A stretch of 64,000 nucleotides of DNA from Panorpa germanica (lineage: Eukaryota > Arthropoda > Insecta > Mecoptera > Panorpidae). Positions 43,584 through 57,802 of the stretch are shown here, one piece after another; the first letter of the stretch is position 1, and each line of letters opens with the position of its first letter. The notes beneath the pieces are model-generated. The model was not told the origin of the DNA and ran no database searches. It worked only from the letters and a program-made list of their open reading frames with translations. The stretch is from contig OY783205.1 in assembly GCA_963678705.1 (NCBI GenBank), forward strand, positions 10,602,001 through 10,666,000. The letters are read 5' to 3'. The position numbers and the translations under genes were made by a program.

Positions 43584-44163
43584 TGTTGGATTTAGGATTT
43601 CTTTGTCTTATTTCATTTATGTTTTATACCTAGTTGTTTCATATACACTGCTCTCTGTGGGCAAACGATAATATTTCTTATATAAACATCTTTTGTTTAT
43701 ATGAGTCACTTCTCTACGGTTTGACACTACGCATTTGGTCCTAATTCGTTCTTATCTTACACTTAAACCTACAGCACGCCTAACATTTTGGTACATAAAC
43801 ACATAATAATTATTACACACATTTTTATTTATAACTTAAACTGCGAGTTACATTTACTTAGTGTCGTAACTACTATTCTTATTAACTAAAATATTTAATC
43901 AATTTATATGTAATTCAATAGTGTAGTTTTAAAATAAATGTAATCTAAAAAAGTTCTGATGTTTTCCTATCTTTTGATATAAATATAAAACTGCTATTAA
44001 TTACTTAATAGCTAGAAGGTCCTTTATAACAAAATTATGCGCACACTAAGCTATTGAAAGGAACTGAGCGACATTTGCCGTTCGAGAACTTGGATACCGC
44101 CGACAGATCGCAGATACGCCTAAGCAGTTTATAGATCTCTATAAGGTCCATACTCCACAACCA
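43584..44163 (+). repeat. BEL/Pao 3' LTR
   Basis: 580 bp, TGTTGGATTTAGG to ACCA, same as the 5' LTR apart from a few changes. Confidence 0.93.
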
Positions 44164-44489
44164 TAGAACTTAAATTAATACTACGGATCACAATTAACAG
44201 TGAAGAAATATATATAATGATCACAATGAGATCAGAGCAAGTTGTAAAAATTATGTCAACCGACATCGAAACCTACAAAATAGTATAGGCAAAACTTGAG
44301 CCAAATGTAAGTCATTATACAATTATACAAAAGCACGAGAGATCGTGTCGGTGGTAGTAAGAGGAAATATTCCCGCACGTCCACCAGTGGCTCAAATTCA
44401 AATTTTGACTATTTTCGCCATCTTATATCTGAAATATGTTTACTTTAATATGCTACTTAAGACAAGTAAAGACTTAGAAGAAAGTCAGA

Positions 44490-46260
44490 ACAACTCGTCA
44501 AAATAATTCAAATGACAGCATGGAAGTACACTTCTCTCCAAGTCACAACCGGTACGCGCTACACATTAGAGAATTAATAAATCAAAGAAGGCTGAGAAAA
44601 ACATGGCAAATGACGTATAACCCAGCGGATAGAAATATTTTTAATAGAGCTTCATAATTACTTTAAAAGGCTCATTCAAGCACATAAGGATGAAACTCTC
44701 CAACTATATCTTGAAGGACTTTCGCCACCTGAATGTACCAACTATTCATTGTAGAAGGTTACGAAACGGATTAAAAACTAAAGCAATGCAACAAGTTTTT
44801 CAACAAACTACAAATCACATAAAGAAAACCAAATCACGAGCTACATGGGTACTCATCTACAAACGTCAATACCGGTAAATACCATTTCATTAGTAGAAAT
44901 TCAAAAAGCTCTTCAATATGAACTGCATTCAAAAAAAGCTCCCAGTTATGACTTGATTCCAGGTCTCATAAAAATATTCATAAAAATCTCATTTAATGCA
45001 ATACTAATAATTGGACATTTTCCGAAACAATTCAAAATCGCTGATAATATTTTAATTTAAAAACTGGGTAAACCTTTCAAGGAAGTTAAATCATATAGAC
45101 CTTAGCATATAGAATAGCATTCTACCCATCTTTATTAGTAGGAAACCTTCCAAGGAAGCTAAATCATATAGACCTAATAGCATTCTACCCCTTTTTTCCC
45201 AGTTATTCGAAAGGTTATTATTAAAGAGACTAGAATCATTTCTGATAGACGTGATACCGAACCACCAGTTTGATTTTCGAGAATAGCACTCTACAATAGA
45301 TCAAGTTCACAGAGTAGTATATGTGATAATTGAAGCTTTTGACAAAAAGCAACACTGTTTAACAGTCTTTCTAGAAATTAGTCAAGCGGTTAACAGAGTA
45401 TGGTATGCTGGACTGCTTTATAAAGAAGACACTGACTTATTCATTGTACAGGATACTGCATATCACCAAGATATGCATATCTGCAAGACAGATGTTTTAG
45501 GGTTAAGTTTCAAGACGAAGCTACTCATTTTTCCTCAATAATGGCTGGAGTTGCTCAAGGAAGTGTTCTTGGTCCAACATTGTATACTGCACACTTATCC
45601 ACTAATAACCATACAACAGCAACTTGTGCAGATAAAACTCCAGAAGTTGCATCACAGTAACTACAAGCTATCTTAGACGAGATTTAATACTGTCTAAAGA
45701 AATGGCGAATTAAATCAAACCAGACGAAGGCAACTCATGTTACATTTACCTTGTGTAGAAAAACATGTCCTCCTATACGTTTAAATGAACAAATTATACC
45801 ACAATGTGAAGAAGCTAAGTATTTGGGAATGCATTTAGATCGACGCTTAATCTGAAAAAAAAATACATCGCGCAAGAATGTAAGCAGCTACATCTTAAGT
45901 GCAGAAAGTTACACTGGTTTATTGAACGCACATCGCATTTATCCAAGACCAGCAAACTAATAATTCATAAAATGATACTGAAATCAGTCTGGACTTATGG
46001 CATTGAACTCTGGGAACATCTAGTGTTTTAAAACATAAAAATACTAGAATGATTACACTCAAGGACAGTAAGAACCTTTATGGATCCCGTGATACATAAG
46101 CAACAAATTCATCAAGCATGACTTCGGCATGAAAACTGTGAAAGAAGACATTAACAAATTCGTCTAAAGATACCAGCAGCGACTGAAGAAGCATCCAAAA
46201 AAATTTACAGTGATTTTACTAAATAAACATACGTCTGGCTTTAAAATACTAAGAAGGCAT
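44490..46260 (+). pseudogene. Jockey-clade LINE ORF2 remnant
   Basis: Frame-broken pieces follow in order: LRELINQRRRLRKTW (after the endonuclease), EIQKALQ...KKAPSYDLIPG (RT start), SYRP and LLPLF-x-QLFERLLLKRLE, DQVHRVV...FLEIS (first RT Asp replaced by Glu), GVAQGSVLGPTLYT, a corrupted FADD box (CADKT), KYLGMHLDRR and LKSVWTYGIELWE. This is the jockey RT order on the plus strand. Stops and small duplications abound (a TAGGAAACC/TAAATCATATAGACC segment is repeated near 45085-45175). It is long dead. Confidence 0.85.
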
Positions 46261-46937
46261 AGTGTGTCAGTGGGCGATTATTTGTCATCTAGGTTAATTT
46301 TCATTTTTAGCATAGGTACTTATTGTAACAAATTATAACGTGGCATATTAATACAAATGAAAATATGTCCTAAAATAATCATTAATTTATAAAACGGAAT
46401 TCTAATTCACACGTACGATATTATACAGTAGCAAAGTTATCAACATAGGATCTTAGATTATAGGATCGACATTGAATCGACGTTCACTAAATTAAAAGAA
46501 AAAAATTAGCAAAATACCTCAATTGAAAAAACTTACAATGAATTACAATTTTACAATTTTAAACCAATAAATTATTTATTAAATCGGTACAGCTGTGAAA
46601 TAAAATACAAAGTGGCTCCTAATCAGTGGTATGGAATAATAGTGATTTTCATAAGTCCATCTGACAACAATTATGTAACAATAACTTAATAACACTGTAC
46701 CGAATATTATTATTTCTTTATTGACACAGAAAAAATTATGCATTTTACAGTATTCTTTCAAATAATTATAAATGATTTGGCGTGTGGGAATATTTAAACT
46801 GGAGATATGTTATTGCGTTCTAATATAGGATACTTATAAACACGTTAGCCAATATAAAATAATGATGCTAAATCCTTTAATTACTTTTGTTAACTCAAAT
46901 AAATAAAGTGTTGAATAGAAAAAAAAGAAAAAAATAA
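46261..46937. other. LINE 3' region and AT-rich sequence
   Basis: No gene seen. An A-rich stretch at 46918-46938 may be a retroposon tail. Confidence 0.4.
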
Positions 46938-48060
46938 TGCCATTTGAGCCCTGCTTTATTTTCAATATACATAGCAGATATGGAAGAAGTAATGGAAAGG
47001 GGTCAAGATGGAGGGGTGGTAATAGGAAAAAATAGCAAAAGGATGGACCTTAGCCTGTGCAAACGACATAGTTTTTTTGGCAAAAAGGGAAGAGAGAACT
47101 GTAGGAGATGATAAATCGAATAGATAATGAGTAGCACTGAAAGTAAAATTTTAAGAAAAATAAGAACGGAAGTAGAAAATAGGGTGTGGGAGGAGGCCCT
47201 TAAAAGAGAAAAGAGTATTACGAAAAGTATGGCATGACGACATAGGAGGCAGAGAGAAAAAGAGAAGGAGGCACAAGTGTGGAAGAGGAGCTAAGAAGAA
47301 GAGAGAGAGATACAGCAACAGGAAAGAATGGAAAAAATTGAGAAGAGCAATTACAACACAAGATAAAAAGGGATTTGGGAGAGAGATGTTACAATACTTA
47401 AGAGAAAAGATACAAAAAACATGAGAAGGATTGCCAGATTAAGATTGGGAAACTAGGAGAAAGGAAACAGATACTGGGCAAATAGCGAGGAAAGGACTGA
47501 GTGATGAAAGGAGTAGAGTGTGCGGAACGGAGATTTAAACATTGGAGAACATTAAGTTTTCATGTCAGAGAAAAGTAATAAGCTAGAAGAATTTTGCGCA
47601 GTTATTAAATGGTGGCAGTGAAGTGAAGAGGTGGATGGCTGAAATAGAAAACAGGAACCAGAAAAGAGAAGGAACGCCAGAGCAGAAGGGATTGAATCGG
47701 AAGTAATGTCTAATAAAACCATACGAACACCAATGTGAATGGGGAGGGAATATTATATCAGTATCAACGCAATGGTCGGACAAAAGAAACAGAGTGATAG
47801 ACGTAAAAGGCAGGAGAAGTGAAAATGAAAACAGAAGAGCAGAAGTATAGTGAAAACATAATAGATGGTTTGTGGAGAGGAGACAAAGAAGACTAGAGGT
47901 GAGGAAACGGTAGGAATGAAGAAGGACTATTGAAAATGATGGGAGAGGGTCAAGAGATGAAGAAGCAGAAAGTACTTTTAAAAGTTTTAAGTTTAATTTC
48001 AAGTTGAAGTTCAATGAAATGTATTAAGAATGTAGACTGTAAAGCCGAAAGGCGCACAAT
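46938..48060 (+). pseudogene. R1-like LINE ORF2 remnant and 3' UTR
   Basis: It opens LSPALFSIYIADMEEVM, the RT block before the catalytic box, and then a damaged box. The Glu/Arg-rich stretch and a SNYNTR-like block follow (47220-47480), with GRYW-x-CG zinc-finger-like remains near 47480-47540. It belongs to the same family as 15505-16030 and 60871-61771. The antisense frame 47583-48014 is a shadow. Confidence 0.75.
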
Positions 48061-49017
48061 TATTATAATATAATAATTCCATATTATTAACTTATAATTA
48101 TTTATTTCATTTTTTTAAGAATAATAATTTAAGTTAAAAGTTATATTTTATGTTAAATACATAAAATTTTATTATTTTAGTAATACCGAAAATTAATTTC
48201 AATTATCTTATATTCTAGAAGTAAAATACATATATACATTGAAAATTGCATTTTATTGTAGAAATGGAACATGTCTTACTATAAGAGGAATGTAAAACTT
48301 ATTTGAAAATATGGATATATTAAAATTTTATTTTATTTTAAATATATTGTAACAATTTATAGGAAAAATCATTTTAAAAATGTATGTAATTTCAGAATAA
48401 GAAGATCATCTCTTAATTTAACATTCCCCATCAATTTTTTAATTTTATATTGTCAAAAATAACTTTAAAAAAGAGATTTCAATATTATTTATTCTTATAC
48501 AAATATGCAAAAACCTAATTAGTTTTAGTCAACCATGAATATATGGTATCTAACTGTATTTATTACAATGATTAAAGAGAGATTTTGACTAAATGTGACA
48601 TAAAATTTAAAATTTTTCAATTAAAAATTTGATTACAATCCGATGACACTAAATCATTCCTTTAGAATGTTTTTCGTTACAATGGTATTTATTGTTTCTA
48701 TTCCTTTTATTATTAAATATATTATTGAATTTTCTATCATTAACTTGGTAACTTTGCTTCTACATAATTCGACTTTTCTATGTTAGAGTGAATATTTAAG
48801 ATGATCCTCTTATTATAATTCTATTATTTAAAACTTTTATAATTTTTTAGATACAATTTAAAATATTATTACTTTGTACTTTATTAGAACAAAATAAGTT
48901 TATTATCGTAACGGACAACACCAGTAAATGCAAAAGTATCAACTACGTAACGAATATAATCAAACGTATTTGATATTCCATAATTATTGAAACGATGACC
49001 GTTACGACTAGGAAACT
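48061..49017. other. AT-rich interval downstream of esterase
   Basis: Nothing recognised; it should hold the esterase 3' untranslated region on the minus strand. Confidence 0.45.
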
Positions 49018-49174
49018 TTAACATAAGTTGTCCCAGAAGATAATATCATCCTGTTGAGGATGCAAACCCATGGACACGTTGGTGTCAATGTTGAAGACCT
49101 GGATATTATTGACGTCCGTATTGGCTGTCCATTTAATCCCAATTACCGGGTCATTGGGGCATGGTGTGGGGTTA
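49018..49174 (-). CDS. Carboxylesterase last exon
   Basis: The acceptor is TTTTTCAG. It starts with NPTPCPND and ends FWDNLC-stop, as in insect esterases. Confidence 0.9.
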
Positions 49175-49317
49175 CTGAAAAATTTTGTTACAAAGAATTA
49201 AATTGTTGGATATTATGAATCATGAATTAATTTATAAATATCATTTTGAATTTAAGATATTTATAGACAACAAAAAATGTCGTTTTATTGTGCAATAGAC
49301 TGTTCCTGTAAAATTAA

Positions 49318-49381
<64 letters not shown>

Positions 49382-50131
49382 GGGTTATTTTTTAAGATAG
49401 ATTAATTTTAAGTTAGATTATATTTAGTTTTAAGTAATAGTAAGATAACTGTAAACTAGGGTGGAAATCTTGAATAAGAACGGGGTTATATTTAAATGTA
49501 TAAATAAACCAGTGACAGACACTAAAAACCGTTCAATGGTTAATGCTTAGCCGTTCACTTTTGATGTCGAGCGTACGTCTCAGAGAACGTGGCATATGCA
49601 ACTGTTCGCTAACTTTTGAACGTGGTGCGACATGTTTTGGGCGAGGCAGAATATAAAGATGGTTATATGTGTACAGAGAGTTTTATAAAGCAAATGGCGA
49701 TAGAAATATGTAAAGAGTATATATGGTCGTTATTGAGTGTTTTATAATTAAGTTAACTTTATTACGGTGTAATAATTGTTATTTTGATCATTGTTTTTGT
49801 TAGAGTTAGGCAGCAATATTAATGTTTTAGTACTAAGGTGTATTTTCATTGAAATTATTGTGCTGATAACTATAGACAATTACAACTGCGTATTATGTAT
49901 TGAGACGTAAAACATTGTGAAAAGACATTTTAATCTAGTGTATTTTGTTGTGAATATAATTAAGATTAATTAACTTTATTTAGATATAAGTTTATGACTT
50001 TGATAAGTGATTAAACAAACTATTAATAACCAAATTAAGTGTTTACTCATTTTAAAAGAAACTATATTGTTGTATTGTACATCAACCTTAGGCTGATGTT
50101 AATTGTAACTTATAATTGTGGGAAAATACCT

Positions 50132-50187
<56 letters not shown>

Positions 50188-52116
50188 ATATATATATATA
50201 TATAGGGTGTCCCAAAATTCAACGGTAAGCCGGCACCAGAAGGTGGTCCTGCTCATGACTACACAAGAAAGAAAGAAAAAACAAATTTATCTCATTTTGT
50301 TTAGGGATTAGAAAAAAAAAATTTTTTTTTCGAAAATTGAAACACCTAAGATGTTTTTAACTACCATGATCACAATTTTTAAAATATTTCTGATTTTCTT
50401 TTTGTACCGGCAACTTAAATAGTACTGCTATCCATCACAATCATTAAAACTATTAGATTGAGGTAATACGAGGGATGTGGAAAGAACAGGCAATCTCATT
50501 TTCAATTAGAATTATCACGACAATTATGCAGATAATTTTTGGTGAAACGTAGGGCAAATGTTGGTGGGGTTTTAAGTTAATATTTATAAAGTAATATTTA
50601 CGGATTAACACTAGGAAGTAAGAAAAATAAAAAAAGTATTTTACATTTTCTAAATAGGAAATAAGTTTGCAAAAGTTTTCAAATAAAATTTAAAATTCTA
50701 TGCACTTAGAAGATATTTAAATACAAAATAGAAAATAGATATTTTGTATTTGTATTTTGAGTATATGTATTTGAAAAACGCACATCTCTTTTTATTATTG
50801 TTGTCGCCTAAAAATCTTTAAAATTATCATACCCTATCATTATTATGATTATATTATTTGAGAAAGATAATTAATTTTGATGTATACGGTTGATACCTTA
50901 TGTTTGTGATATATTTTATTCTGATACATAACTCATTAATCTTGTTTTATAATAATTTCCTATCATACTTGGTTTTTGATTAAATTTACATATAATAAAA
51001 CAGATGTGTCAACTTTGTTTGTGGTTATTGTATTTAAATTATCAGGTGAAACCATTGATAATATATCCTTTATATCGTGACGAAGATAACATCCCTATTG
51101 AAACCTTCGTTACAAAACTGTCCAAGTTCATTTACGACCAGTTAATTACAACGTGACGTAAATATCATCAAACCGTCGATTTTTGACAGATAATTATCAT
51201 TTAGTCAGAATATTATTGCAATGTTTTAAAAAAATTAAGAATAGAATATAATTACTTATACCATCGTTTTTAAAATATATTTATACTAAGTAAACAAATA
51301 TACACATCCTTATTGAATTATCTGACTTATGTCATGTTTTCTCAATTTATTTATTTTCTGAAATATATTTTCCTTTCTGATTTAGTTAATCACACCACAT
51401 TGTACTCACCCAGTTCTTGCAAAGTTAACGAATCCTCGAGCTAGTTGAGATGCAACTCGTTTATCGTCCTCTGTTCGATTGGCGAATGGAATCACTGTGA
51501 CATTTCTATTAAATTGCTTATAATTGGGTGGTATGTCAGACTGGGTAAAAGTAACAGGAGAATCGTCCAATAAGATCGCTAAAACAAAAACACTGATAGA
51601 TGAACACTTTCCTATTTACTATTATATATTTATTAAACTTATATTTCCTACTTCCTAGTTGCTCATGAAACTATTATTCTTATTGTATTAGACATTGGTA
51701 AGAAGACATTTCCACTGCTTGATTCCAGTTTACATAAACGAATATAAATTACCAGGAAAGAAATTATTAAATTAGAATTGGAATAAAGTGTGACTCCAAA
51801 AGGAAAGTTTCTTTTAAACTGTGATTTGAAATAATACGTTGTTCAGATTTTCATTAATTTTTAGTTCAACATTAACGATACTTATTTGATCCGTCTTGAA
51901 TTTTCTTAGGGTTTTGCTAAATATGACGTGACGTGATTTGTATAAATGTATAAGAAATCTTCCTGTCAATAAAGGTTTGTTCATGATGTGCTGGCCTAGT
52001 CATCCCATTCATTACTATTAGCGCTTTTAAAGAATTTCTTACGAGTAGTGATTTCAAGATGGTGTAGTTGCAAATTTTTTATGAGAAGAAGATTAATTTT
52101 ATTTTTTATTAATACA

Positions 52117-52174
<58 letters not shown>

Positions 52175-53001
52175 CGTATAATTATTAATAAATTATAATA
52201 TACTAGAGTTTACCCCCGTCGCAATGCGACGTCTTTTTGGCGTGTATCATTTGAATCCAATAAAATAATTTGTAATTAAATTTCATATTTAACTGTTCCA
52301 TTTTTAAATTGAAATAATAAATAAACTCGCACATATTCGACACATATAAATTGACTAAAAAAATATATTTTTTTTATCAAAATAAAAAATATTTTCAATT
52401 TATGCGTTATTTGACCAACTTTTTTTCAAAATTTGGTATTTTTTTTTTCGATTCGTAAATAAGTTACCAAGGTTAGCCTATATACAAAATTTCAACTTTC
52501 TAGCACAATTTGTACTCTCGGCAAATACTGCCCCCGTGCCCCCCAATAAAATTTTGAAATTTTGAATTTTTTTTTATTAATAATATACTTGATTATTCTA
52601 GAATCCAGAATATGAATTTTCTCAAAAGTTCCGTACCGGACCCCCGAATTTCTTCAACCCCCCTTTTTCAATTTTTTAATTTGTAATTTTTGAGAAATGT
52701 CAGCATTAAGTACCTTAATACACATGCAAAATTTCAACTTTCTATCTTTTACGAATTAAAAGTAATACAGCAAAAAAGGGATCACTTTTTTTCCAGTTTT
52801 TCCAAAATTACGGGGTTCCAGGAAATTCAGGGAAAAATCCGGGGACGCCAAAAGTCTTAGAATTTTTTTCTCTACAAAATAGAAAATTTTCAGAAACATT
52901 GACGGAGCCGTTTTCGAGCTACCATACGAATCGCGTAAACATATAAGAATATAAACATACAGTTGGAACATTATAATATAGGATTATATATTAGTATAAT
53001 T

Positions 53002-53074
<73 letters not shown>

Positions 53075-56000
53075 ATATATATTTGGTAATATGTCAAATT
53101 ACATAAGGTCAGCAATTATAACATTTATAATTAATATACATATAACTTACGACCAATTTCAGAACAAGGTAAATCTGGGAATAAAATTCTTCTTCCGTAG
53201 TTTGTTTCACTACAGAACCGGTACAGGTAGGTATATGGTAAAATTCCTCTTTTCAAATTATGCTTTGCAAATGCAAAATTTCCATCCAGAAATGTCATTA
53301 ATGTAGAATACTAAAAATATATGTGGGATATAATTTAGGATTAGATATAATTAGTTTGTAAGAAATAATAATTATAAAGAACTCTATAAAATAGGTTAGG
53401 AACATTGCTAATATAAAGTTATATTTAAATGTTTAAATGTAAATGTTTTGAAACGACTTGTGGACCCCGTTCACTTGACAAGTCGCTTGCTACGACATGC
53501 AGCAGATGTATGGTTAGCACGGATGAGATTGGTAAAAATGGCGATAGTAGTAACATACACAGTTTGTATGGCAGTCATTAGTAAATTCGGGAAATGTAGT
53601 ATTAACTAGTTGTTAATAACATTAAGAATTAGAATCCGTTTAACAATATTACTAGTTGTAATATTTGTTGTTTGATAATATTGTTGTGAACTATTTTTAT
53701 ATATGTGAGTTATTTTTGTAATATAATTTCTTTGAGAAATAATTAATTGAACTTTATTTTAAATAAGCTAAATTGTAAATGGGGGCTCAACTAAGGATTG
53801 AAATAACATCAAAACAGCTAAAACCACAGCTGGTAATCTAGCTAACACCCACTAAGGTGTAAGGTAGACCCACAATTGGAGACGTCAACCAGGATAGGAT
53901 TATTGTCATTCCACACTTGAGGGCGTCAACCAGGATAAAGGAAAAACCAAGTTTATTCCGTCAAGAATATTCTTAACCTTTGAACCAGAACTATTGACCA
54001 ACAGATAAGGAAACAAGCTTATTCAGTCAAGAATAATCTTAACTTCCAGGTGCATACAATTTACTCGTCAAAGTAATTGCACTTCAATCTGTAGCAGTGA
54101 CAAATAAAACAAGGATAAAGAAAATACCAAGTATATTCCGTCAAGAATACTCTTAACCTTTGAACCAGAACTATTGACAACGGATAAGGAAACCTAGTTT
54201 ATTCAGTCAAGAATACTCTTAACTTCCAGGTGCGTACAATTTACTCGTTAAAGTAATTGCACTTCAATCTGTTAGCAGTGATAAATATAACAATGATGAA
54301 GGAATTAAACAACTTATCAGTAGCAGAATTACGTCAAGAACTTAGCTTCGTTGGATTAAATCAACGTTAAAATAGTGCTGAATTATTAACGAAAATGAAC
54401 TCGTATAATAGCAAAGTTGAAGAACAGAATAGCAGGTCTGTAAACAATGAAACAGTAAATAAAACTAATTATACGTTTTTAGATTTAGAATTGGCTTTAT
54501 CTAAATATGATGGACTTAAAAATGTCAAAATATGGATCAAACAATTTGATGATTTCTGTGACCAGGCGGAATTAGATACAAATTACAGATATTTGTATGC
54601 CAGAAGATTTTTAACTGATACCGCAAAACAATTTGTCAATTTTGAGACCAGGATAATAAACTGGGATACATTTAAATCGTATTTGATCGATGAATTCGAT
54701 ACGAGTTTAAATAGTGCACAGGTTCACAAAATGCTTCAACAAAGGGTGAAGAAATCAGGTGAAAGTTTTCGTCAATATGTGTATGATATTTTAGACATAG
54801 CTCGACAAGCAGATGTCGAAGAAGCAGCTATTATGGATTATATCATAGCAGGTATTCGTGACAGTACAGCTAATAAAGTGATACTGTATGGAGCTGAGAA
54901 TATTGCACAACTTAGACGTAAGCTTGAACAATATGAAAAAATGAAAATGGATAGTCAGGACTATGATAGGAGATCAATGTCAGGTACCAAAACAAAAACT
55001 GAGACAACATGTGAGAAGATTAAATGTTTTAATTGTGGTTCGTTATTAAACTCATCTAAATTGTGTCCAGATAAAGACAAGGGTTACAAATGTTTTACTT
55101 GTGGTAATTATGGACAGGTTAGTCGAAACTGTAAAACTAAAATAAATACTGTTAAATCAGAGCATAATGTTATGAAAGTGGAAATGATAAAATCAATTTG
55201 TGTTAATAAAAGCAGTTATGTAAACGCTTTAATAGATACTGGTAGTGATTTATCAGCAGTGCGCGAAGACTATTTTAAAACATTAAAGAATGTTAAATTA
55301 TATGACTCTGTTTTATCAATACGAGGTTTGTCAAACTCTCGAGTAAATTCTTTAGGTAGAATAAGATTAGACATTGAAATTGATTCAGAACATTACGCTA
55401 GTTATTTTGATGTGTTACTATCACAGGGGACGCATATAAACATGGTGATAGGTTTGGACAATATAGCTAAAGCTAGATTAATTATTGATAACACGGGTGT
55501 AAAATCTCATATAAACGATAAAAATGTTGTTAATAAAATACACGAGTTAGTGGACAATGACAAACGAAAAGAGTTATTCAACTCTGAAAGTGAAAAGATA
55601 ATTAAATTGAAAATTGATACTCCCATATTTTCTAGGCCACTTAAACTACCACCTGCAGATCGACTAGTTGTTCAAGAGCAGCTGGATGAAGGGTTAGAAA
55701 AGGATGTCATACAGGCAGCCCAGGAAATGAACGACCTAGGTTATATAATTAAACAAGGCACTGTTCGTCCCTCTAAGGATAAGGTCAAAGCCGTCAAGCA
55801 TTTTCCGAAGCCGAAGAAGACGATACAAGCAAAGAATTATGCGGGAAAGTATATAAAAGAAAATGAATTATTATACAGGTTAAAAGACGATCAAAAGCTG
55901 TTAGTAGTACCAAGTAACATGCAAGCAGAAATAATACATAAAGCACAGGACATAGGACATTGTGGCTTGAATAAATGTCAAGAAATAATTAACAGAGAAT

Positions 56001-57056
56001 TTTGCATCAATGATTTAGCTGAAAAAATTAAAAACTGTATAGATAACTGCATAGAATGTATACTAGCAAGTAGAAAAGTAGGTAAAGTAGAAGGATACCT
56101 AAACTCTATAACTAAGGTAGGTTAACCTTTAGACACATGGCATATAGACCATTTAGGACCTTTACAAACAACAAGCAAAAAGTATAAACATTTTCTCGTT
56201 ATAGTAGATGCTTTTACAAAATTTGTTTGGTTGTTTCCTAATAAATCAACAGGCACTAATGAAGTATTTCAGAAATTGAAAGTGATAGCAGAAGTATTCG
56301 GAAACCCAAGAAGGTTAAGTTCTGACAGGGGTACAGCTTTTACTTCAACAGATTTCCAAGATTATTGTACTGCAGAAAACATTGAACATGTGATAATAAC
56401 TACAGGAGTACCAAGGGGTAATGGACAGGTTGAACGAATAAATGGAATTATTGTACCTGTGTTAACAAAGTTAGCCCTAAGAGATCGTAGTAAGTGGTAT
56501 TTACATGTAAGTAAACTACAGTTAATGCTAAACAGTACTTATCAAAGAGGTATTAAAATGACACCATTTGAATTAATGATTGGGGTTAAAATAAAAACCA
56601 AACAAGACATAAAAATAATAGATTTGATTACAGAAGAAATACAAAATGAGTTTGTAGATAAACGTGAGAAGCTGAGAGAAGAGGCTAAAGGAAATATTCT
56701 AAAAATTCAGCAAGAAAACAGGACTAGCTACAATAGGAAATGTAAAGCACCAAGAAAGTATACAGTGAACAGTTTAGTGGCTATACAACGTACACAATTT
56801 ACAACAGGAGCTAAAGTTAAATCTAAATTTTTAGGACCATACAAAATAACGAAAATTAAAGGCAATGATCGTCATGACGTGGAGAAAGCAGGAGAGTGTG
56901 TAGGACCAATAAGGACTTCTACATCAGCAGATCTGATAAAACCATAGGCAGGATGAAAACAGCTAAAACCACAGCTGGTAATCTAGCTAACACCCACTAA
57001 GGTGTAAGGTAGACCCACAATTGGGAACGTCAACCAGGATAGGATTATTGTCACCC

Positions 57057-57135
<79 letters not shown>

Positions 57136-57771
57136 TTGAATAAAGTAGCGAGATTAAATTGTTTAACCTGGTACGAAGTGCTCGATGGGGCTAGTTTGAT
57201 AGTGTTGTTCGATAAAACACTAAATGTTTTGATTTTAGAGTAGTAATGTATTTTTTGTGAGAATGGAAGGATTGATACTAATGATTTTAATACAATATTA
57301 GAAAAAAGTAACTCTAAATAATCGTATTTGTCTGTAATAGTGTAATTGTAATCATCATATCCACTAGACGACGGACATTATTAAAATTACGTGCAACCAT
57401 AGAAAATTCGAGAACGAAAAATAGAAAAAGGAAAAAAAGAAAATGAAAGAAGAAGAAAAAGAACAGCTTGGAGAGAGAGGATGAAGAGGAGATTGGATGG
57501 AAATGGGAACATATAGTTAAGGCAATTGCTGTATCATATCGAGATGCTGAAATAGGAAAAGAATGTGGAACTTGAAGTTGAATGAGGAGGTGATTGATGA
57601 AGCACCAATGGAGTACTTTGAAATGGAATAAGGAAAGAAGCTGAAACATAGAAAAAGAAAGAATTATATTATATTGTATAAGTTATATGTTATAAGAAAA
57701 ATGTATATAAAATGTAATATTGATTTAAAAGTGCTAATAACTACTAATAGTTGATGCACTGAAAAATAAAT

Positions 57772-57802
<31 letters not shown>

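Larger units (their letters stand above)
39772..44163 (+). mobile_element. BEL/Pao retrotransposon, internally deleted, two 580-bp LTRs
   Basis: LTRs 39772-40351 and 43584-44163 are nearly identical. TTTTGGTCCTTCGAGC follows the first, a leader/primer-site form seen in BEL elements. The flanks TACAA and TAGAA fit a 5-bp duplication with one change. Inside are gag, a piece of RT with YVDD and an integrase C-terminal piece; protease, most of RT and RNase H are gone. Confidence 0.93.
53322..57060 (+). mobile_element. Ty3/gypsy element with two in-frame pol deletions and a stub 3' LTR
   Basis: It lies in the esterase intron, opposite to the gene. It has a 5' LTR, a leader with tandem repeats, gag-protease, a pol reduced to RT and RNase H scraps plus integrase, and only the last 105 bp of the 3' LTR before a (TA)n run. 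Confidence 0.87.

Noticed and set aside
47583..48014. 143-residue minus-strand frame
   Set aside because: Antisense shadow of purine-rich LINE sequence.
51960..52030. Possible missing esterase exon with a His-containing frame on the minus strand
   Set aside because: A short stretch resembles the catalytic-His region, but there is no GT donor in a compatible phase nearby.
57314..57649. 111-residue minus-strand frame rich in Phe and Leu
   Set aside because: Antisense to a purine-rich retroposon tail.
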